Notes: a model not told the origin generated them from the letters alone. Positions 43,535-57,094 are shown, numbered from the stretch's first letter. The stretch: DNA of 64,000 bases from Cristatella mucedo (GCA_009760855.2 WPIO01000001.1:2741001-2805000), one strand, 5' to 3'. Made by a program: numbers and translations.

Positions 43535-43770
43535 GAGAGTAATGTAATGTAATGTATCTCCGTCAGTAACTCCACAAAGTCATAAAGACCATGTGGGTGT
43601 TACGCAGGAGAGTTTGGTATAGCACACTCACAGCCTAAGCGGCTTTCGGTACGCATTCGGTAGCCAACCGACTTCGTCTCACCCAACAAAGAGAAAGTGG
43701 GAAGCATAGCAGAGTCAGGAGAGCAGTTGAGGTAGTGAGTAACATAGAAGTAGCAGTTCAGGACCGCTGA
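43535..43770 (+). repeat. Repeat family C, copy (full-length-looking)
   Basis: About 230 bases sharing order and sequence with 50555-50770: GTAATGTATCTCC, GGGTGTTACGCAGG, CGCATTC..TAGCCA, AAAGAGAAAGTGGGAAGCAT and GGAGAGCAGTTGAGGTAGTG. No coding capacity or terminal inverted repeat obvious. Confidence 0.7.
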
Positions 43771-43884
43771 AAAAGATGTGCCATAGTCGGCATCGACCGT
43801 GCTCTGGCATTGTGATGACCTGATACATTCGCCTTTTGCCAGAGGTTACTTCGAAGCTATGGCGCCATTGATAAGTGAGATAGT

Positions 43885-43924
<40 letters not shown>

Positions 43925-44220
43925 CACTTGATAAAGCGCCCTCAGAGAACTTAATCTCTTTCTAGGTGCTTTACATTTGCAGCAAAGTGATATGCAATAG
44001 AATAGTAAGTAAAATCATGCTTGAAAAACAAACAAAATGAATAATATGGTTAGGGGTGACATGCACAGGGTCAGCATGCAAATGTGGTTAGTGGCAGCAT
44101 GCACAGTGTCAGCACGCATAAGCACATCAAGGACGAATCACAGGGACCCACTAAATGCTGTCCTAAATAGGTGTGTTATCAAAGCAAATGCGTGGTCAGG
44201 TGGTCACCTACCAACAAGTG
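43885..44220 (-). mobile_element. LINE 3' end fragment
   Basis: Ends on the minus strand in the shared tail plus a (TTA)n tract (43887-43922). The body shares GGTTAGTGGCAGCATGCACA and the GACCCACTAAATGCTGT block with 4800-4960. Confidence 0.8.
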
Positions 44221-44289
44221 GAAATGATCGGCATTGGAATAAATGTCCACCAGTTAAGAATGATTTGTATACTATATATGAATAGTTAG

Positions 44290-46700
44290 AATAGCAATGG
44301 CCAATGCCATGCATGAGCAGCAGCAACAGAGGCGGCAGCAGCAGCAGATAGAAAGCTGTCAAGTGGCTGCTCAGCGATCATTGTCAGAGATCATTGACTC
44401 GTCGTACCACTCAGGATGCATGAGCATGATAACATAGCAAGGGTGACTCTAATTGAGGCACGGATTTCTGACCGAAAAATCATACTACACATCAGTGACA
44501 GGAAACTGTCTACGCATTTCGACATATCGGCAGATGGGCTCACACAACAGCCACATGGTAGACATCAGCCAATTCAGAGTTCTGCCTCTGCAAATAGTCT
44601 TGATCGCACCGTGAAAAGAAGCTTGCCGGAAGCGCCAAACCTAGAACACCTTTTAGGTGTAGGCCTTTAGGGTAGATGGCAATGCGACTGCTACGCATGC
44701 TGCTATGCATATTGCTCGTGAGAGCATGGTTTGGTTTGTAAGGGCAGAATCTTTCCTGGAATCTATCCATGAGCTTTACATATGCCGCAGGTCTCGAGCC
44801 CATGAACTTAGTCGTTAAAGGCTAGCATGTTACTCCTGGGCCAAACCAGGACCTTAATTGGTAGCCAAGGGTCGACATAGTTAAGCTGGTGAGACTCTTG
44901 CCTCGGGATTTGTAAGCAGAGGGTACAACTACTGAGGAAGACTAGGTCTTCTTTCGTTGCAGTGCTACGATGTTCTTTAGGATCACACTGAATAAATTCG
45001 ACCGTCTGCCCATCCAAAAAATTTTTCAAACGAATGGGACTTGAACTGGGGGGAGTTTGTGTTGGTATGTACGTACGACGTGTGGGCATGTGCACACCTT
45101 CATCTCAAATTCCATATAGCCAAGAGGATTGAGCAACACGTTTTGAAGGGCTGCCTTTTCACGAACACGGTGATTCTTCATAACACTCGTCGGACGTACC
45201 AGCTGCAAAGCATTGCTAACGTAGAACTGAGATAATTTTCTTGGTGGCCACTCAGCTGTTACCATTACCACTGCTTCTTCTATTGCTAGCCAATAAGGCA
45301 AAGCAGCATTGCATGGCATTGCTTTCGAAATGTTATATTCGTTATGTCGATGGTAGAAGTAAACTAGAAGCCATCTTCTATGGCACAATGATCCAGCAAG
45401 TAGAACCATGTCATTACCGGCAATAATCACTATTTTGTGTGTGTCTCTGCTACAAGCACTATAACAGTCACCGAGGCACCTGACACAGCAAAAGTGCATT
45501 TATCGGGAATTTCTAAGTAGAGCAGCTGGAGGCTGTCATAAGAGTAAGTAACAATACTGCCTTTTACATTACAAACCGGGCCTCAGCAAGCTGAAAGCCA
45601 CTATTTCACGATTAGGTTTAACATGCAACAGTGCACGTGCACACACACCAGCCGATCAACACAGAGTGACCTTATAGAAGTGGCTAGAAGATGTAGTGGC
45701 TTAGGATTACTTAAACGATGGAAGTGAGCAACGGGAAGTGTCATCCAGAAGGGGAAGCAAAGCCAGCAGACAGGACGAAGCTGGCAGAAGCTCAGGAATA
45801 GAAGCATGGCTCCCAAGGCACAGCTGCAACATCATAGTTGGCCAATAATAAGCTGAGACAATAAATAATGGCCAGGGCACATTTTCGAAGAGGTAGAGGT
45901 AGAAATAGGTTAGATTTTGCAATTGTTATCAAGCAGAGCGTGCCAAAGAGCAGGGCTTACAAACGGTCTGCATCATGTCGGGAGGGGAGGGCCAGCATAG
46001 GAGGCAACAAATGAGTGCTGCACCATGATCTTCTCAATTATGGGTACTCACAGTTACTCATCTACACACCGAGCTTAGTAAATGCAAAAAAACAAGCAAA
46101 GAAAGGTAAAGAGCAGCACAGGCAAGGCAGTGATCAAGGCTATCAGTAATGATTGATGGGAATCTAAGGAATTGTTTCAACAGACACACATACTCACTTG
46201 AAGCACACCCAAACCCTTGCCCTGCATGTGATTAGAGCAAGGTCAAACAACTTCTGTACACAATGGGGCTGGTAGGCTAAGCTTCATTACAGAGCTTGCC
46301 AAAAAATGCTGGCCAAAGCTGAAAAATTTCTTTGGCAGCAGCAGCAGAGGTTATAAGGAAGCTGCAGGTCACGAAACCGCAAGTTTGCCAGCAACCGGCT
46401 AATCCAGCCCAACATTTAGCAATACCCTCCTTTTTCCCAAAACAGACCAATCGGCAGCACAAGTAGTTGGAGCCTAAGCAGTCGTAAGTAACATGGAAGA
46501 TTTGGAAAAGACTCCTCCACTCAGCTACCAGTACAGCCGGCCCCTCCCGCATTGCAGCCACTCTGGGCTGGAAGGCAGCAGATCACAACAGCCAGCTCCG
46601 AACTTGACCTCGATATTACTGTCAACAGAGCATTCAAGCACAGTGCACTCACTCGGTAGAGCAATATCTCAAATTAAATTAAAATCTCAAAGCCCCATGC
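44290..46700. other. Intergenic, nothing firm recognised
   Basis: Open frames up to 157 codons (45499-45026 minus) show no domain I recognise and no clear splice support. Confidence 0.45.
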
Positions 46701-46720
46701 TAGCGCTAGGTATGTATATA

Positions 46721-46821
<101 letters not shown>

Positions 46822-47204
46822 ATATACCCAGTATCGATATATATACATTAATTTATTTATTGCACAACACACCAACTTCGCTGCAATATGCTAGCAGGCT
46901 AACTAACGCAGCTAAATGCGCATGTATCGGGATCGGTGTAAGCAGGCAGCATAGGACATAGGACTAGAACAGTACCAGCCGAGGTCAGCATACATCGATG
47001 GGTACTCGAAGTCGGTGGCATAAGTCTGGGAGCAAGCATTGGCCAACGCTAGACATACGAGCGTGTCGTTTCTTAATACAATGGTTGCAAAAAAACTATA
47101 CATAATTCGTAATCAGGGATTGTCTTCTTGCACGATGAGTGGGATTGTTCACCACTCGGTTCGGGAGGCACCCTCCAGCAAGGTCAACAGAGAGCAGACC
47201 ACTT

Positions 47205-47430
47205 CTCCACTATGCATGCTGACACTGTGCACGCTGCCACTAACTACAGTTGCAAGCTAACACTGTAAATATCACCTCTAATCCCGTTATGCTTGTTGAC
47301 ATTGAGCATGCTACCACTAACCATTCGATCGTGCTTCCTTTACAGCTTATGTAAAGTGCCTAGAAAGAGATTAAGTTCTGATGAGGGCACTATACAAATG
47401 TAGTATTATCATTGTTAGTATTGTTATTAA
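47205..47430 (+). mobile_element. LINE 3' end fragment
   Basis: Plus strand: ATGCTGACACTGTGCACGCT, then CTTCCTTTACAGCTTATGTA and AAGTGCCTAGAAAGAGATTA then the ATACAAATGTAGTATTATCA tail. Matches the LINE 3' UTR seen inverted at 4700-4900 and 43885-44150. Confidence 0.75.
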
Positions 47431-47559
47431 AGTCTAGAGCGCGCATACTTTCAATATCGATACACTGCTGTAAATATACGAAACAGAACCACCGCAGCGC
47501 ATTTTGTAGCTGAGGGCACCCTGGCGGCGACTTCCGATAGGCATCGGTGGATTCTGGCG

Positions 47560-48110
47560 AAGTCCTATTATCGGCACCAGATACGGCAGCCATGAGAGCG
47601 GAGCGGAGCATAAGGCAGACAAGTTGCGTTGCCGGTCGTTCGTCCGCCGCTGTCGCGTCGGGCGACCGGCGAACGGAGGGCAGCCGGCGCTCGCAAACTC
47701 CGGGCGCGATCGCCGGACGTCGCAGCGAGGCTCTCTCGCCAGAGCGCTCTGTGGCGGCAGGCGGATAGAAAGCGACCGCTGCGGTGCCAAACGACGGGGG
47801 GTCCAGCGGCCGCCAAAGGGCGCAATAGAAATACCGCGAAAGGCCGCGAAATACCGCGAAGGCCTCGGAGGGGGGGTGGCGCTCGCATCAACCCTCATCG
47901 AATGTCTGCTCGCTCGAGCAGTAACTGCCATCTCAGTGAACCGCTACAGAGCGCCCCCCTCCCCGAAAGCGGGTAGGGAGTAATGTGCCGCTAAAGCTGC
48001 AGCTGCTGGAGCACTTACGAAGACGAGCACCAGCGTCCGCTGAGGCGCACTCGCTGCGCCCGAACCACGGGGCTGAATGGTACGACCGGCTCAGAGGGGG
48101 AGGGCCATTG
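47560..48110. other. GC- and CpG-rich patch
   Basis: Dense in CG dinucleotides by eye, with open frames on both strands that look like by-products of composition. It could be a promoter region, but no TATA box, initiator or coding exon can be assigned. Confidence 0.4.
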
Positions 48111-48496
48111 CTGTTCTTACCGCCCTTTTTAAAGAGCTGCAGCTAGGACGGCTAGGCTCAACGTTGCCAAGGTCAGAAGCTCAAACAGTTAATTCGCAAT
48201 ATCAGGTCGATTGGAATGCGTGCTCGCTACGCTTTTGTGCGCCCATGGAAGTTCACGCGCCTTATCGTTTGATGCCTTGCTCAGAAGGGTATTTGTTTTG
48301 GTTTCGTAAGCGTCGGACGAAACCTTCAGGCGGCGTCCGATCGGATTCGAGGTTTCGACAGTGAGCGGTCAGGCGAGCGAGACCACCGCAGCGTCCGCTG
48401 CCCTCAGTTATATTCCTAACGACGACGTCCCGTCTCGGGAACCTTCGAAAATCAATCAACACAGGTGGTCTACAAGCCGGAAACCCCTTAGCAGTA

Positions 48497-48570
48497 AATG
48501 TAAAGCGCCTAGAAAGAGATCGAGTTCTTTGAGGGCGCTTTATCAAGTGCATTATTATTATTATTAAGTA
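48497..48570 (+). repeat. LINE 3' tail fragment
   Basis: GTAAAGCGCCTAGAAAGAGA, TCGAGTTCTTTGAGGGCGCT, then a TTATTATTA tract. A close match to the LINE tail consensus in this window. Confidence 0.8.
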
Positions 48571-48639
48571 ATAGCTACTTTGTAGTTTCGTCCAAACTTC
48601 GCTAACGTAGCACTGGCTCAGATTGATTTGCTTTGATCT

Positions 48640-50470
48640 TTGCACGCAGCTGCATTTTGTAGCTGTGGCGGTCACGCTGTCGCCTTTCGGGACGGCTTGC
48701 ATTCTCGTTGGGCCATTAGACGCGTCAAGAAATGGCTCACGGTAATAGATTCGATCATGCGAATGCGAATAGACTGTGCGAATGCGGTGCTGCTAATTTG
48801 AAAACTTGCCGCGGGTGAATCTTGTGCCTGCGCGGGCCGCGTGGAGAAGTGCCCGTTGCTCTGACGGCGTGCCGACCGCAGGCCGCCTTCCCGTAGCCCG
48901 CGAACGAACGCATCGATGAAGTCTGCTTGGCGAATGCACCGACCTACTTGCTCAGACGTAATAGATCAACGACTATTAATCCTAGCGGATGGCCCTGGTA
49001 GAGGTTGCCAATGGAAACGGCTGCCAGATCTCGCGGAATGTCCTGCCCCTCTGAGCCTAGCTCGACTGGAAATGGTTAGTAATCACCACTGGTGGGAGCA
49101 GCAACCAGTCTACTCGGCGTCCCAGCCACCCCTACACCGCCTCGCCCCTCCCCCTGCTGCTGCTGCCGCTGACCGCTGAGCCTTGGACGATCGGAGCGAT
49201 TAATGATGAACCTCACGCAAGCCGGCGGTCCGCGAGGCGCTAATCCCGCAACCGCCATTAAAGAGGCTCTACATGAAACTGCAACGGAGCGAGAGTGCTT
49301 GACTGCTCAGAGATCAGAGTGGAGGAGAGCTCGTGATAAAGAAGAGAACAAGTGTAAGTGTTAGAGAACTCGGCGAGGATGCGAGATAAGGAATCGGAGA
49401 GAAGTGAATGTGAATCCACTAGTGACAGAGAGCAAGAAAGGAGAGAGCAAGTGAGAGAGAGAGAGAGAGAGCAGAAGGGAGAGAGAGAGAGCAAAAGAGA
49501 GAGCAAGAGAAAGAGAGAGAGAGAGAGAGGGCAGCGTTGAAGTCATTCGCGTGAGTGGAAGTGGGAGCGGTTGCTTTACCCATGAATGCAAACGGGCTGG
49601 AGGCGGCGGATGAGCTAGGAGAGGCAGACCGAGCCGCGCGCTCACCATTCGATTGAGAGTGAAGAACGCAACGGCGGTGGCCCCACGCTGCTTCGCGACG
49701 ACCTGCAGACCTGAAAGAATGTCGCAGCCTTCAATGATTGCAACTTCCATACTTCTATAGCAAGACCGCGAGTGTGCTTTTAAGGTAACGTCCGGCTTTT
49801 TATAGCACAGCGCGGCTGTGCTTGGAGCCAGTATCCTCATGTGTAGGTAGGCTAAGCGCTAGCCCGGAATATGACGAGAGAGCTGCGATCGTTCGCGCAG
49901 GCTGGTAAGACGGTTCTCGGTAAAGCTTTGGTCCACAGGCGCAGCTGATACCACCAGTACGACTGACCCGGCGCGTCTCTGGCATCCGGCTCGGGTTAAT
50001 GACGCTCAGAGGAATTTCAGATTCGCTACGCGATCGCCCTCGAAACGCGCTACTAATGACCCCCGAACGAACTGAGGCCACCAGGCCTCCTCTGCGAGCG
50101 AGCGAGCTACCGCCGCGCTATAGATTCTCCACACATTTGCCGCCGCCGCCCTACGAAGACGCTACACCTACGCAATAAGCTGCAGCATCTGTCACGTTAG
50201 CTCTTCCTTCAGAAATGGTTTGGCCCAAGGCGTCAGATAAACTGTAACGTCGGCGGTTGCAGATGCGACGCCAGCGCAAGCCTTGGCCGTTGACCTTGGG
50301 ACGCACGATCCCCGGACGCCGACTCAGTAAATGGCGCTGCTCCCGAGCTGCCTGCTCGGAAACGTCGTGCGTCCTCCGCCGGTCCGCCATCCTTCGCCTC
50401 TCGAGGAAGACACTGGGTTCTGCGAGCAGCCCCGCTCCGACTCGCCAAGCTGCTCCCAATAAAGTCTACT
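48640..50470. other. GC-rich intergenic block with a GA microsatellite
   Basis: GC-rich flanks with many CG dinucleotides, plus a purine-rich (GA)n block at 49430-49535. Open frames are present on both strands, none recognisable. Possibly a regulatory region; no gene assigned. Confidence 0.4.
49430..49535. repeat. GA-rich microsatellite
   Basis: Interrupted (GA)n purine tract. Ser-Leu and Arg-Glu open frames over it are artefacts. Confidence 0.9.
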
Positions 50471-50554
50471 AAAAGACAGTTAGGCTCTGCCCTTCTCAGC
50501 CAATTTGTCCTGAAAGTTTCCAGTTCCTAGTGCCTGCAATTAATGGACAAATAT

Positions 50555-50770
50555 GTCTCTCCTATGTAACGTAATGTATCTCCATCTGTAACTCCGCAAA
50601 GCCACAGACTATCTGGGTGTTACGCAGGTTTTTGTATAGAGCACTCGTTGCCTTCGCAGCTTTTGGCACGCATTCATTAGCCAGCAGACTTCATCTCACG
50701 CAATAAAGAGAAAGTGGGAAGCATAGCAGAGCCAGGAGAGCAGTTGAGGTAGTGAGTAGCATGGAACTCG
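50555..50770 (+). repeat. Repeat family C, copy (full-length-looking)
   Basis: Pairs with 43535-43770 over more than 200 bases in the same orientation with small differences. Confidence 0.7.
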
Positions 50771-50944
50771 TACAATGAGCCAGTCCAGGTTATTCAAGGC
50801 TTCAGTCAGTCGCCTTCTGGCAGAGTTATGCTTCACCCAGAAAGCATTTGTCCAAGCTAAATCTATGAAATTCGTTGATAAAAATATGCTGTTAGTGTGC
50901 TGATGGATGGTGACACCGTGCATGTAATCGCTAACTGTCAAATT

Positions 50945-51040
50945 TGACACGCTTCCTTTACAGCATATGTAAAGATATACAGTGATCTAGTTTTCCAAGG
51001 GTGCTATGCAAATGTGTTCTTATTTTTATTATCGTTTCCG
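50945..51040 (+). repeat. LINE 3' tail fragment
   Basis: CGCTTCCTTTACAGCATATG, TAAAG and a decayed tail GGGTGCTATGCAAATG, then T-rich sequence. It matches 47325-47400. Confidence 0.6.
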
Positions 51041-51044
51041 AGAC

Positions 51045-52620
51045 AGTCAAACTAAATTTATGGCATGAAGACTGGATTGGCAATACGATACCCGTGCGAA
51101 GAGTGCGAGGTCGCAATCGCTTGCGAAAGTTGCATGGAGGCTGGCCCCTTATTTATTGTTTTATTGTAGAGCCTAACAGTCATATATTGTAGACGCTAAC
51201 GGCGGTGGCAATGCCGAACATTGGCACCCGGCACCTTTGGTAGTGTAAAAATTCATTTAATATCCTGGCTATGGCCGGCCTTAAAAAAGGAAACGGGTAG
51301 TGGACGTTGTCGTGCTACATCAGTCAGATTGTGACGCCCACGATAGTATTCGCGATTCCTGAATCATAACGAATAGGAACTGATCGTCGCAATCTGTGGC
51401 GAGGCGGTGTAATCAGCCCTGTCTTGAGCAACCCCTGTAACGAGTCATGTATCAGCTCATGTATCAGCCGTGCTCCAGTATCAGCCGTGCTTCGTGCACC
51501 GGGCAGTGCAGCTATGGCTGCTGCGGGACCACGCGAAGTCGGTCTGTCAAACCACTGTCAATCGCTCTGGCTGTCAAATAGACTGCACTTCGCTATGCAC
51601 ATGGACTATGCACATGTGCATTTGATCATCTTGGTGCATGCATTGTGACATCGTGCATTGCGACATCGTGCATCTTGGTTCGTGCATTGTGCATGGACTA
51701 TGCACATGTGCATGGCAATGCACGTGTTAGATTATGGTACGAGCGCTCTTCGTTACTGCCGCATTCCGTTGTCGTCGGCGTTACGCGAGCGCATCGGGGC
51801 AGCCTCTCGACTCGTTAGCATAGTGGCCGGCGTTGCGCCACGAGTACTCGCAGGCAAGGGCAGGTGCTGTTACCGAGCCCTTAATAGTTTGCAGCCCGTG
51901 TACGCTCACAGGCAGAAGCCGCTATCTTTAGCATCTGTAACAAGGTAAAGTTTCTAAGAGAATTAATCGGCCGTTCTGTCGATGCGCCTTCCGAGCGAAG
52001 ATTCCGATTCAGTCTTCGGAAGGTGCCGCCGTTCGTTTTTAGAGAGGCAATCGAGTTTTTGCGTGGATGGAGGTTCATGGCGATGCTGCCAGGTGACGAA
52101 TAGCCGACGACCAGCTGCACTATTCATCTCCTACGGATGCAAGACTTCGAGATAAAAAGTTAAATAAAACAGTGAACATATCAGCTGGTTTATGCAGCTG
52201 AAAAATGGGGTTTGCGGGTTCGCTTACGGCTCCTGTCACCATCTGCAATGATGCAATGACTTAACATTATTCAAGTGTCAGCTAATGATGCATCTGACCG
52301 ACCAATTTTCCCTGGGACACATTGAACGTGCCTTCTTTGTCCCATGTTTGCTTTTCGTCCGTACCTGTGGACGATTCGGAGCATTTTACTAAACAGGCCT
52401 CCTACTAGCCCATAGCCCTCGGTGACTTTTTGTGTGCTTGTGCGTGCTTTTCTAAACAGGATATTTGGGTGCCTTTGAATGGTTGCCAGTGCGAGATACC
52501 TTGTATGCAAAAAACTCAAGCTTATTGCTTCTTTAGCCGAGAGTTGCATATCGCCTAGATAGATATATGTTACTCCTAATGCGCTATACAGACGACTCAC
52601 GACGACTTACTGTTATCGTT
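51045..52620. other. Intergenic, nothing firm recognised
   Basis: Contains short direct repeats around 51590-51730 (TGCACATGTGCAT and CATCGTGCATT motifs). No gene or known element seen. Confidence 0.5.
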
Positions 52621-52639
52621 GTTGTTAATTTATAAGAAC

Positions 52640-53990
52640 CCAGCAAATGCTATGAAAACCAGGTGCATTTTTAGATTTTTTTAATGTAGTCAAGTTAGTA
52701 CAAGCCGCGATGTCAGTCGCAAGTGACGTCCAGGCTTTGAGAGCACACGAACTAGAGACAAGGTCTCCAATGGATTTGTGTTTGGTTTGCGGCACCATTC
52801 TAAACAATTTGAGTAAGACGACTGGGTAGTACGACGCCAAGCCTATTCGGGAGTAGTTGCGGTAGGTAAGTCGAGGCAAGAGGATGAAGTGATCTAAAAG
52901 TGAATGACAAAACCTTTAAGTCGATGTGCGGCTTGATGGATTGCCAGTGCAGGTTGGCTTGAAACGGAGCAATGCAGTGATTTCGACGCTCACGACAGAA
53001 AAGCCTGACTGCATAGCTGTATACTAACTGTATGCTCCTGATTGCATAGACCGCAAGACCAGTAAGCGCCGAATTACGGAAGTTGGAGACGGATGTTACT
53101 AAGGCATGGACAAACTTGGATGTGGCTTCACTGTTTTAGCAGGCCAAAGTTTATTTGCGAAATTTTATATCGCTGAAAGTAGTCTTGAAAGGAGACTTGA
53201 CTGCGGAGCATGTGCGCTCGTCTTGTGAACGATCCCTTTGAAACCGGACACATGGATTGTGTGCAGATTTTACAGCATATGTGTTGGCAGAGCCCATTTT
53301 AATGGATAGGTCTTTCGATTTCTGAGTCACATTAGATTTGCCCTTAATTAGTAAGCTGGCTTGATCGTCATTCACTGTTGGAAAGTTTGTTGCCTTCCGA
53401 GTGCATGTGGCAATAATACTGTACATGCAGCAAGACAGTTGAGAGAGTCTGACGTGATGGAAGACTGAGATGTGTATCAAAGGATGGGTAAAGCCTCTTG
53501 TCATCTACTTAGAAATGTAAGTCTAGATTGTGCTTGGCGATCGCATCGGCAAGAGACAAAGTACCAATTTTGAAAAGCAGTGGATTAAGCTCAGAGTCAT
53601 CGGGTTCCCCGTACTTCCGCGATTTCTCAGATAATCTTTGTCCTTTGACATAAACACTCTGTCGCCTCTCTTATGAGATATGACCTGTACCGTTGAATTG
53701 CAGTACCAGTGATGCCCAGGCGACATGATAGGGGCTCGAGAAGGACTTGGTGATTGGTAGCATCAAATGCGGCCGAACGATCCAGCAAGCAAGCAGATGT
53801 GTATGCTAGACGAGGTCCTGCATAACTAATTAATAACACCCACCGGCCGGCAGACTTTCGAAGCGTAGTGAGCGATAAAAATACTTCTATTTGGAACAGT
53901 ATATATGCTCCATTTATTTTTACGATTTGCCGATACAGGAGACAGAAATCGATAAGTAAGTTGCACAATAACAAAATCGATAGTAAGTTG
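52640..53990 (-). mobile_element. 5'-truncated L2/CR1-type LINE
   Basis: Minus strand 53850-53627 reads LLDRSAAFDATNHQVLLEPL and then LGITGTAIQRYRSYL, the reverse-transcriptase DLSAAFDTVDH motif with its aspartate conserved. Downstream, nucleotide matches to the LINE at 4690-6150 continue (GGTGCATTTTTAGATTTTTT, CACGAACTAGAGACAAGGTC). Frames are broken, and no TTATTATTA tail was seen at its low end. Confidence 0.8.
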
Positions 53991-56085
53991 CCTTGCGAAG
54001 GTGGGTTACGTGCATGCACGCGAAGACCATGGCAATTTGCTTAACCAGTTGCAGTTATCAATGGAATTATTGCAGAACAAGCCGCGTAAACCTAAGGACA
54101 CTCGGAACAAGCAGTTTACCCGAGTAGACAGAAACGCAAAGAGACGTCGTGGAAACATCGAGTTCAAGACAAGCAGCTATCTTCCTCATCTTGAATCCTC
54201 GGCCTCGAGCCTCGTATGATATGTCACCGTCACATTTATTATTGCAAAAAATAGTCTCTCATTGGGCAGGTAGCGAGTGCTTTCAACTACCGGGCGATTC
54301 GCAGCATGGACTCAGACATCAGTATCAGGACTCAGTGCTCACAGCATCAGTGAAGCCGCAGAAGTCCAGCGTCAGAGCATCAGTCAATAATCTCAACAGT
54401 TGGCACAGTAGGACTTTCCAAGCAAGACACCGATCGCGGTCTCCAAAGTGGCTATAACGGCACAGAAAAAACGATTCTTCTCTTTCCTCACATCGTCACT
54501 CAAGACTAAGCTACCCGCTTGGCACGTACACAACCTTGCAGCCAGTTCCAAGTTCTTATGTTAGATCATGAGCTTTGGCTTCCCAGGCCAGACGTGCATA
54601 TAGTTTCCCGATTTTCCAGCACGGAGCTTTAACGTTGGATTCAACTGTACTAGAGTGGTCACCCCACCGCCTCTGATATCTTCTAGTTTAACAATAGTAA
54701 GTCCACTCCTGCTACTGGTATTAGCACATTTAAGTTCCATTCTTGAAACGGTCAGAATTACTGTCAGCAGAATTCTGGTTAGCCGTGACTTATAATTCGG
54801 ATAGCAGCTTTTGCTCCAGGTATCGACATTAATCTCCTTTCGGGGTTCCACGATCTTAAGACTAGTGCGTCAATGTGCACGTCTTTATGCTTAGCTATAA
54901 ATCATGCCTCGCGAACTTTTAAGAATGAGCGTTTATTCTGAATTCACTCAAGTCCAATATGATACAGTCCTCCAATATGCTAAATGTTGGTTTGATTCTG
55001 CTCCCTAATTCTAATAATTTCATTATGTAATGAGTCATTCAAATTCCAAGTTTTGGCGGAGCAAGTAGCTACTTCAGCTTTCGTGTACTCATGCATTGTG
55101 GTCAGTGCGTATCTTGATCCATCCAGCCAATTCGGAAAGTAATGTTTCAGGTGCAATTCTAACCGAAATAGTCATAAACAAAGAGAATAGCGAAAGACGA
55201 CACACGAGGGTCTTAAAAAAAGACTGTCATCTGCCCACACTTCCGCTAGCGAGTGTTGCAGGCGTTGCTGCTCAAGCGACTGCACGTCTGCACTGCTGTC
55301 CGTTGGCCGCGAACGCTGCGCTCGTAACGCTGCCGGTCCGACGCGCGACCAGCACGAAGCGCTAGCCTAGCGAAGCACGGCTGGCGCCTTAGGTTAGGCG
55401 CTGCACCGAGGCGCGAAAGTATTCCAAGGTCAGCCGAGCACAGCAGGACTAAAGAGCCCAGTAATATAGCGCTTAATATAGCAAGTACATGTCCATAGCA
55501 TCGAGATGGCTATTCAAGAGCCGCAGAGCGCTAAAGGTGTCTAGCAGCAGCAGCAGCAGCCATGTGCGCGGGACGGACCTCGTACGACCACAATTCAATT
55601 CAAATTCAATCACGAGACCACAATTCAACAGCACTTTCGATGCATCGAGCACAGCTCCCTGACTATTAAATGACCTTGTTGCCTTTCAATGCATCCTAAA
55701 CATAGAATATGACTCAACCAGTTCATAGTCGATGTAATTTAGGATCGGCAATTAATATATCGGCAGCCACATTCTGGCGGATGTAGCGCTGCAACGTTTT
55801 AACGTAGCTCATTGTGGTGAAACTCCGCACCGAAGGCCCGCCGCCGGAAGCCATTTTAGCCTCATTCTAAAAATAAATTACCCTCCCCCCCCATGGTGAG
55901 CTGCCCGGCAGGTCAATCTTGCGCCATGCAATAGAACTTTCCACTGCAGCAACACTGCGAACCTCCACTTCTGAGAAGCGCCGCCTGGAGACGTTAGCCT
56001 CTTTAAAAAGCTGACTTTAAAAAGCCTATTTCAAATGTCACTAGATGAAAACACGAATCCGCGGTCAAGTCGGCATATTTTCAGT
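53991..56085. other. Intergenic, nothing recognised
   Basis: Unassigned open frames only. A short CAG run (55543-55561) and a GC-rich patch near 55250-55420 are the only notable features. Confidence 0.5.
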
Positions 56086-56089
56086 TAAG

Positions 56090-56935
56090 GAGCATTAAGG
56101 ATATCGGGGCCTACTTTGCTAAAAAATACGAGGGCCAAACTAGGTCGCGCGTTGATGACGTCGTGCCTTGACTATTGCATTAATTCCCTTTATTCGGGAC
56201 TTCTGGCTAGTGCCTTTCATCTCTTCTGAGGCTGATGGTGCAAAACTAGCGGCTCGTCCGGTCAGTCAGCTGTGGCGTAGCAACCCATCACCACACCTTT
56301 TTTGAGCTTCGCTTGCTCTCTAACAGGCATCGATTCGACTTCACGATCTTCCCTTCGGTCGACAAGTCGAATCACTCGCTTGCACCTGCCTGCCAATCGC
56401 ATCTCCTTGGTCCTCCAGTCACGTGCTCTTCCATTTCCTGCTCCTCAACAGCTGGTCATCTTGCAACCCTTTGAAATTGAAGTTCTGGATAATCTATCTT
56501 CCATCTTGGATACTCAAAAAGTCGGCAACTGGCTTTCGAGTTTTTTCGTGACTTGCAATCACTATGCATTGTTAAAGCCTCGACTCAAGACACGTCTGTT
56601 CCGGTCAGCTTTCGCCAACCCAGAGCAGTTATCTTTTTTGTTCCGGTGTGCTTTGCTTGCGCACCTGTGCGTGGCTCACTGAATGCTACTCGCGAGATAT
56701 CTTACCAACCGACGGCAATGAGTTTATACATGTTTTTCTATAGCATGCTGGTCCGAGCCCGAGTATGAAAGTTATTTGCTTCTACATGCTTGATACCATT
56801 CGGGTCATCTCTAGGATCTCTTGGGTACTGGTTCTCTTGCACCGACTTGCAAAGCACCTAGATTGAGATTAAGTTCTATTAGGGTGCACTACAAAAGACC
56901 TATTATTATTTTTATCATTAGTACTCGCCAGTATA
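56090..56935 (+). mobile_element. LINE relic, C-terminal coding region and 3' tail
   Basis: Plus strand at 56150-56215 reads MTSCLDYCINSLYSG-like sequence, the TSRLDYCNSLLYG block, broken by frameshifts. The open frame ending at 56682 includes LLKPRLKTRLFRSAF, the usual end of an L2/CR1 open frame 2. It finishes with the tail AAGCACCTAGATTGAGATTA, then TATTATTATT. Confidence 0.75.
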
Positions 56936-57094
56936 ATTTTAGGCCTGCACGCTAATGCAGACGAGAAGAAGGGTCAAGGGGTTAGTAGGACTTCCGGCCA
57001 GCAACGTGCACTGAATCGTGTACAGGCTAGCACTAAATGTACATGTGAACAAAGTTCTCTGAGGCGCGGGTAAAGCTGAGAGGAGCATACAGGT

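Noticed and set aside
47434..47983. 165-codon minus frame and overlapping plus frames in the GC-rich patch as a gene
   Set aside because: Basic, Arg/Pro/Ala-rich in all frames with no domain. Typical of GC-rich non-coding DNA.
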